Below the pieces are notes generated by a model that did no database searches, was not told the origin of the DNA, and was given only the letters and a program-made list of their open reading frames with translations. From Paludibacteraceae bacterium (GTDB lineage Bacteria; Bacteroidota; Bacteroidia; Bacteroidales; Paludibacteraceae): a stretch of 8,407 nucleotides of DNA. The DNA lies in the NCBI GenBank assembly GCA_017965125.1, contig JAGCQO010000017.1, forward strand, positions 1-8,407, given 5' to 3'. Numbering within the stretch: the first letter of the stretch is position 1; every line of letters begins with the position of its first letter. Position numbers and translations under genes: made by a program. Shown here one piece after another: positions 5,019-8,407 of the stretch.

Positions 5019-7250
5019 TTATTCTGCAGCTGCGTTAGGAACGAAAATCTCGACAGCATACTTGTCCGAGCCGGTGTATGACCTGAGCGAGTCGGCCGAC
5101 ATGGTTCTGACGGTGAATTTCTCGGCTGGCACGCCTTGCTTCACTATATAGTCGCTGATGAGCTTGTTTCTGAACGCCATTTGTCTTGACAATGCGGCCA
5201 CGGCGCTGTCGGCTGGGAATATCGTCTCGAACTGCTCATAGGTGCTTCCGTTGCCGCCTGAGAGGTTCTTCACGAAGTCCTTCAGCCCGGAGTCGCCGTC
5301 CTTTATGTCGCTAATCTCTCCGAAATCGACGAGCGACAGTCGCTGTCCTGCTTTCTGAGGGTTCTTGCTGATGTAATAACGTCTCTTCATCTCGAACACG
5401 GTGCGCTTCTTTATGGCGTTCTTCATGTTCACCTGCTGCGTAAGTTTGAGAGTGAGTTCGGAGTTGGTCTCCAGCGCAGAGATTATCTTATCGACTCTCG
5501 CGTACTCCTGCGACGTGAGGTCTGGCTTCGTCGCGTCGAACGGCACTTGAGACAGTTCGTCGGTTGTGAGTCCGAGTCCGCTCGCAATGGCGTTGACCGG
5601 AGACACTGCGATTCTGACTAAAAGATTTCCGAGCGTTTTGAGAATCAGCTTCTTATACGAGAATTCAGGCGAATTGACATTACCCTTGACTGGCAGGTCG
5701 AGGGTTATCTTGTCGTCCTTGTCGCGCAAGAGGTATAGACCTGTCTTGAGCGGAATATTGAATTCTGTCTTGAGTTTCTTGTTCTTGTCGCCTACTCTGC
5801 AATTAAATATGTCTATGTTGTTGCGACCCACGAGGTTGTATTCCCTCACGATATTCTCGCTCAAAATCGAGAGCTTTCCTTTTTCCAGCGGATAGCCGAA
5901 ATACTCCATTGAGTATGGAGTAAACTGCTGCAAGTCAACATGCTTGAGTATGACTGTGAGTTTCTGGTTTCTAATGCCGTCGAGTCCGCCCTTCCAATTG
6001 ATGATGGCCGCTCCACCGCCCTGAGTGTCCATAGTCAGGTGCAGATTGTTTTCCGCAGCACTTGGCGAGAAGTTCTCGGACACGGCGTTTATGTTGTTCA
6101 TCTGGTATGAGAACGGCAGACGCAACGTGTTGTCAGCGAATGTGAAGTCGGAGTTTTTAAGCTCTATCTTCTTGATGCTCACGACCATTGGCTTGTCCTT
6201 GGTCTTCACGCTGTCCAACTCAACAGGCTTCTCCTCCGCATTCGAGTTTGACGACTTCACGAGGTTCGAGAAGTTGTTGCGCTCCTTGTACATCTCAAAT
6301 CGTGACGACAATCCGTCGATGGTCACATTGTCGATGTCACAAATGCCCTTTTGCGGATTTATCTTGTTCACGCTCACATACAAGGAATTGAACGACGCCA
6401 CTTTATTATTGTCAAGGTCGTTGGCACTGAAGCCCTCGATGGTCACGCTTCCGATTATGTCAATGTCTGTCGGAATCTGCGTACTTCCGTTCACATGGAC
6501 ATCGCCGGCAAGTTTTCCGTTCACACTGCTTATGTTCAACGACTCCTTTATGTACGGCATGAAATTGTCAATATCAAGCCCCTTGAGACTTACGACGACG
6601 TCATATCTGTCTTTCTCCATATCGTACTTCGCTTGGGTGGAAAGCGAGCCGCCCTCGGCGAACTGGAACGACACTCCGGCGTCGGTCGTCTTGCCTGAGA
6701 AATAGACTCCAGGCACCTCGAGATGCAAGTTGTTGAGGTCCCATTTCGAGTCACGCACAACGTCCTTGTAGCTCAATGTTCCGTTAGTGAGTTTTATGTT
6801 GTAAATGCCGAAAGCCCATGGCTCCTTATCCTCGTCTTCCTCCTCGTCATCCTTGTCGCCGCCGAGCTTTGTCAGGTCGGTGAAGTTGAATGTCGAGTCG
6901 TACTGCACAAGTCTGACCTTAGGCGAGTTGAGTGTCACATATCTGATATTCACCTCCTTAAACAGCAGTTTGAAAGGATTTATGGCGACCTTCAATGTGT
7001 CGATGCTCACAAAGTTCGTCTTGTCGTCTTTTTCCTTCATGCACAACGCCTCTGCCTTGAGCGAGCCAGTGAACAGGTTTATCGACAAGTCCTCCATTTC
7101 AATCTGTCTTCCGGTCCATTCCTTACTGTTCTTCTCGATCACATATTCGGCTATCGGAGAAATAAAAATCGCGACAAGAAGCAGCAACGCCAATATCACA
7201 CCGAGTACAATCGCCGTTATCTTCAAGCCTTTCTTTATGCCCTTTTTCAT
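5019..7250 (-). CDS. DUF748/AsmA-like envelope protein
   Basis: A 743-residue protein with a basic N-terminus (MKKGIKKGLK) and one hydrophobic segment at about 11-32, which probably anchors it in the inner membrane with the rest in the periplasm. The body is rich in beta-strand-like repeats typical of AsmA/TamB-like proteins. DUF748 hallmarks are FTPYSMEYFGYPLEKGKL (443-460), LDLPVKGNVNSPEFSY (517-532), a following amphipathic stretch KKLILKTLGNLLVRIAVSP (533-551), and SALETNSELTLKL (591-603). The last 70 residues (RNKLISDYIVKQGVPAEKF around 694-712) look OmpA-like. AsmA-type proteins are thought to move phospholipids across the periplasm or control outer-membrane assembly; this one's role is unknown. 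Residues 132-143 form an acidic run. It is the first gene of the likely DUF748-mtaD transcript and diverges from rseP. The ATG at 7250 is the only sensible start. Confidence 0.88.
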   Translation of the reverse strand: MKKGIKKGLKITAIVLGVILALLLLVAIFISPIAEYVIEKNSKEWTGRQIEMEDLSINLFTGSLKAEALCMKEKDDKTNFVSIDTLKVAINPFKLLFKEVNIRYVTLNSPKVRLVQYDSTFNFTDLTKLGGDKDDEEEDEDKEPWAFGIYNIKLTNGTLSYKDVVRDSKWDLNNLHLEVPGVYFSGKTTDAGVSFQFAEGGSLSTQAKYDMEKDRYDVVVSLKGLDIDNFMPYIKESLNISSVNGKLAGDVHVNGSTQIPTDIDIIGSVTIEGFSANDLDNNKVASFNSLYVSVNKINPQKGICDIDNVTIDGLSSRFEMYKERNNFSNLVKSSNSNAEEKPVELDSVKTKDKPMVVSIKKIELKNSDFTFADNTLRLPFSYQMNNINAVSENFSPSAAENNLHLTMDTQGGGAAIINWKGGLDGIRNQKLTVILKHVDLQQFTPYSMEYFGYPLEKGKLSILSENIVREYNLVGRNNIDIFNCRVGDKNKKLKTEFNIPLKTGLYLLRDKDDKITLDLPVKGNVNSPEFSYKKLILKTLGNLLVRIAVSPVNAIASGLGLTTDELSQVPFDATKPDLTSQEYARVDKIISALETNSELTLKLTQQVNMKNAIKKRTVFEMKRRYYISKNPQKAGQRLSLVDFGEISDIKDGDSGLKDFVKNLSGGNGSTYEQFETIFPADSAVAALSRQMAFRNKLISDYIVKQGVPAEKFTVRTMSADSLRSYTGSDKYAVEIFVPNAAAE

Positions 7251-7272
7251 ATTGTTTGTATTGATTATTTCT

Positions 7273-7280
7273 TATTTTTG
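7273..7280 (+). promoter_or_regulatory. Candidate -7 promoter element for rseP
   Basis: TATTTTTG matches TAnnTTTG. A TTG at 7252-7254 lies 18 bases upstream and could be the -33 element (a TTTG at 7255-7258 is closer, at 14 bases). The start would be near 7287, giving a leader of about 83 bases. A poly-T match is easy to get by chance in an A/T-rich gap, so confidence is moderate. Confidence 0.42.
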
Positions 7281-7302
7281 TGTCCTGCAGATTTGGAACA
7301 TA

Positions 7303-7310
7303 CAAAAATA
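7303..7310 (-). promoter_or_regulatory. Candidate -7 promoter element for DUF748-mtaD
   Basis: On the minus strand, 7310 to 7303 reads TATTTTTG, again a TAnnTTTG match. The start would be near 7296, about 46 bases before the DUF748 ATG. No clear -33 TTG is seen upstream. It faces the candidate rseP promoter, so the two predicted transcripts would overlap. Confidence 0.42.
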
Positions 7311-7369
7311 ACAACTTTCCATTCACTTCCTATCTAATTAATAATCAAAAAACAAACACGTAAAACACA

Positions 7370-8407
7370 ATGTCAGGAGTTCCGGTTCAAGTATTACAAC
7401 TGTTTCTGTCTCTCACAATACTCGTCGTAGCCCACGAAGCAGGCCATTTCTTCTTCGCCAAGCTGTTCGGTGTGAGAGTGGAGCGTTTTTATATGTTCTT
7501 TAACCCATGGCTCTCCATTGTGAAATTCAAGAAGGTGAATGGCAAATGGAAAGTCAAATTCTTCAGCCGCAACACGCCTTTCAACGACAAACCAGTCGAG
7601 GAACTCGACGACAACGACTGGCGCAAATACCCCGACAACACGGAGTTCGGCATCGGATGGCTTCCGCTCGGAGGCTACTGCAAAATAGCCGGCATGGTGG
7701 ACGAGTCGATGGACACGAAGAACCTCGCTTCAGAGCCGAAGAAGTGGGAGTATCGCGGCATCTCGACATGGAAGCGCCTGCCGATAATCACAGGCGGCGT
7801 GCTTGTGAACTTCATCCTCGCCATACTGATTTTCAGCGGCGTGCTGTTCAACTACGGCAGTGTGGACGTCAAGCTTAACGACTTCAACAAAGGCTTCGAG
7901 TTCTCGGAGATAGCCCACGAAGCCGGATTCGAGGACGGCGACATGCTTATGGAGGCCGACGGAGAGCCTTTGGACGACTACAACACCAACACGATAAGAC
8001 GCGTGATGAAAGCGCAGACCGTCGTTGTGAAACGCGGCGAAGAGCGTCACACAATATCGATACCAAGCGACTTCGGACAAAAAGTCGTGGCAAGCGGCGA
8101 ACAGTTCATGAACCCGTTCCTGCCGTTCGTCATAGACTCCGTGCTGCCCAACACGCCGGCCGCACAAGCCGGCTTGCAAAAGAACGACTCGTTGACAAAG
8201 GCCAACAGCATCGCCACCAGCAGCTACCAAAAAATAGTCGGCATCGTGGGCGAGAACAAAGGCAAGAGCGTCACACTGCACTTCATGAGAGACACCACGC
8301 TCATGGCGACCGTCGTCAAGCCAGACACGCTGGGCAAGATAGGCGTGACAGCGAAAGGCTTCAGCGAATTCTACACCTTCAAGCGCCACGAGTACGGACT
8401 GGCCGAA
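7370..8407 (+). CDS. rseP: RseP/site-2 protease family intramembrane zinc metalloprotease, N-terminal part (3' end outside window)
   Basis: The frame is open for 346 codons from the ATG at 7370 to the window edge; an in-frame TAA at 7361 excludes an earlier start. The zinc-binding HEAGH (22-26) lies in the first membrane segment (about 8-32). It is followed by LPLGGYCKIAGM (98-109, the membrane re-entrant GGY loop of RseP), a second membrane segment at about 137-161, and two PDZ-like regions (about 173-230 with AGFEDGDML, and 253-310 with NTPAAQAGLQKNDSL). The enzyme cuts membrane-embedded substrates such as anti-sigma factors or remnant signal peptides in the inner membrane. The third zinc ligand, in the C-terminal NxxPxxxLDG motif, and the last membrane segment (roughly 100 residues) lie beyond the window. 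Residues 38-95 form a longer hydrophilic insert than in E. coli RseP, which I believe is usual for Bacteroidota. Confidence 0.95.
   Translation, partial: MSGVPVQVLQLFLSLTILVVAHEAGHFFFAKLFGVRVERFYMFFNPWLSIVKFKKVNGKWKVKFFSRNTPFNDKPVEELDDNDWRKYPDNTEFGIGWLPLGGYCKIAGMVDESMDTKNLASEPKKWEYRGISTWKRLPIITGGVLVNFILAILIFSGVLFNYGSVDVKLNDFNKGFEFSEIAHEAGFEDGDMLMEADGEPLDDYNTNTIRRVMKAQTVVVKRGEERHTISIPSDFGQKVVASGEQFMNPFLPFVIDSVLPNTPAAQAGLQKNDSLTKANSIATSSYQKIVGIVGENKGKSVTLHFMRDTTLMATVVKPDTLGKIGVTAKGFSEFYTFKRHEYGLAE

Noticed and set aside
6025..6705. A 226-codon plus-strand open frame opposite the DUF748 gene
   Set aside because: No family features, and the opposite strand carries continuous DUF748 coding sequence; it is a frame shadow.
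6822..6858. Acidic run (residues 132-143 of the DUF748 protein) as a calcium-binding or repeat element
   Set aside because: It is a single short Asp/Glu-rich linker without a regular metal-binding spacing, so it is best read as a flexible loop.

Overview
The window looks like chromosomal DNA from a member of the Bacteroidales (Bacteroidota). The start-proximal regions lack Shine-Dalgarno sites and are A-rich. Several intergenic regions carry the phylum's TAnnTTTG -7 element. The proteins (a DUF1015 protein, a DUF748/AsmA-like protein, an RseP with the HEAGH motif) and the end of a short SerA are of types I associate with this order. I cannot name a genus. No mobile element, CRISPR array, tRNA or rRNA was seen, and no gene-free stretch exceeds 180 bases.

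Layout. (1) Bases 1-60 are the last codons of a plus-strand gene whose C-terminus matches 3-phosphoglycerate dehydrogenase (serA), followed by a strong intrinsic terminator. (2) A plus-strand two-gene operon (240-2358) encodes a trans-sulfuration PLP enzyme (MccB-like cystathionine gamma-lyase/synthase) and a cystathionine beta-synthase-like PLP enzyme (MccA-like). It ends at a long hairpin that probably serves both strands. (3) Convergent to it on the minus strand is a DUF1015 protein gene (2454-3698) with its own promoter. (4) Further upstream on the minus strand, a DUF748/AsmA-like envelope protein gene (5019-7250) is followed after 20 bases by an MTA/SAH deaminase gene (3763-4998), probably one transcript. 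(5) Divergent from DUF748, the rseP gene for a site-2 intramembrane protease starts at 7370 and runs off the window end.

How the genes fit together. serA makes the serine backbone. MccA and MccB together would move sulfur from homocysteine to cysteine (reverse trans-sulfuration). The MTA/SAH deaminase acts on the adenosyl by-products of methionine metabolism, one source of homocysteine. The DUF1015 protein sits between these genes and carries a DGHHR motif like that of ParB-fold free-serine kinases, so it may also act in serine/O-phosphoserine supply. That is the most interesting hypothesis in the window. The DUF748 and RseP genes are envelope functions. All enzyme assignments rest on reading the translated sequence and remembered family features; no database search was run.
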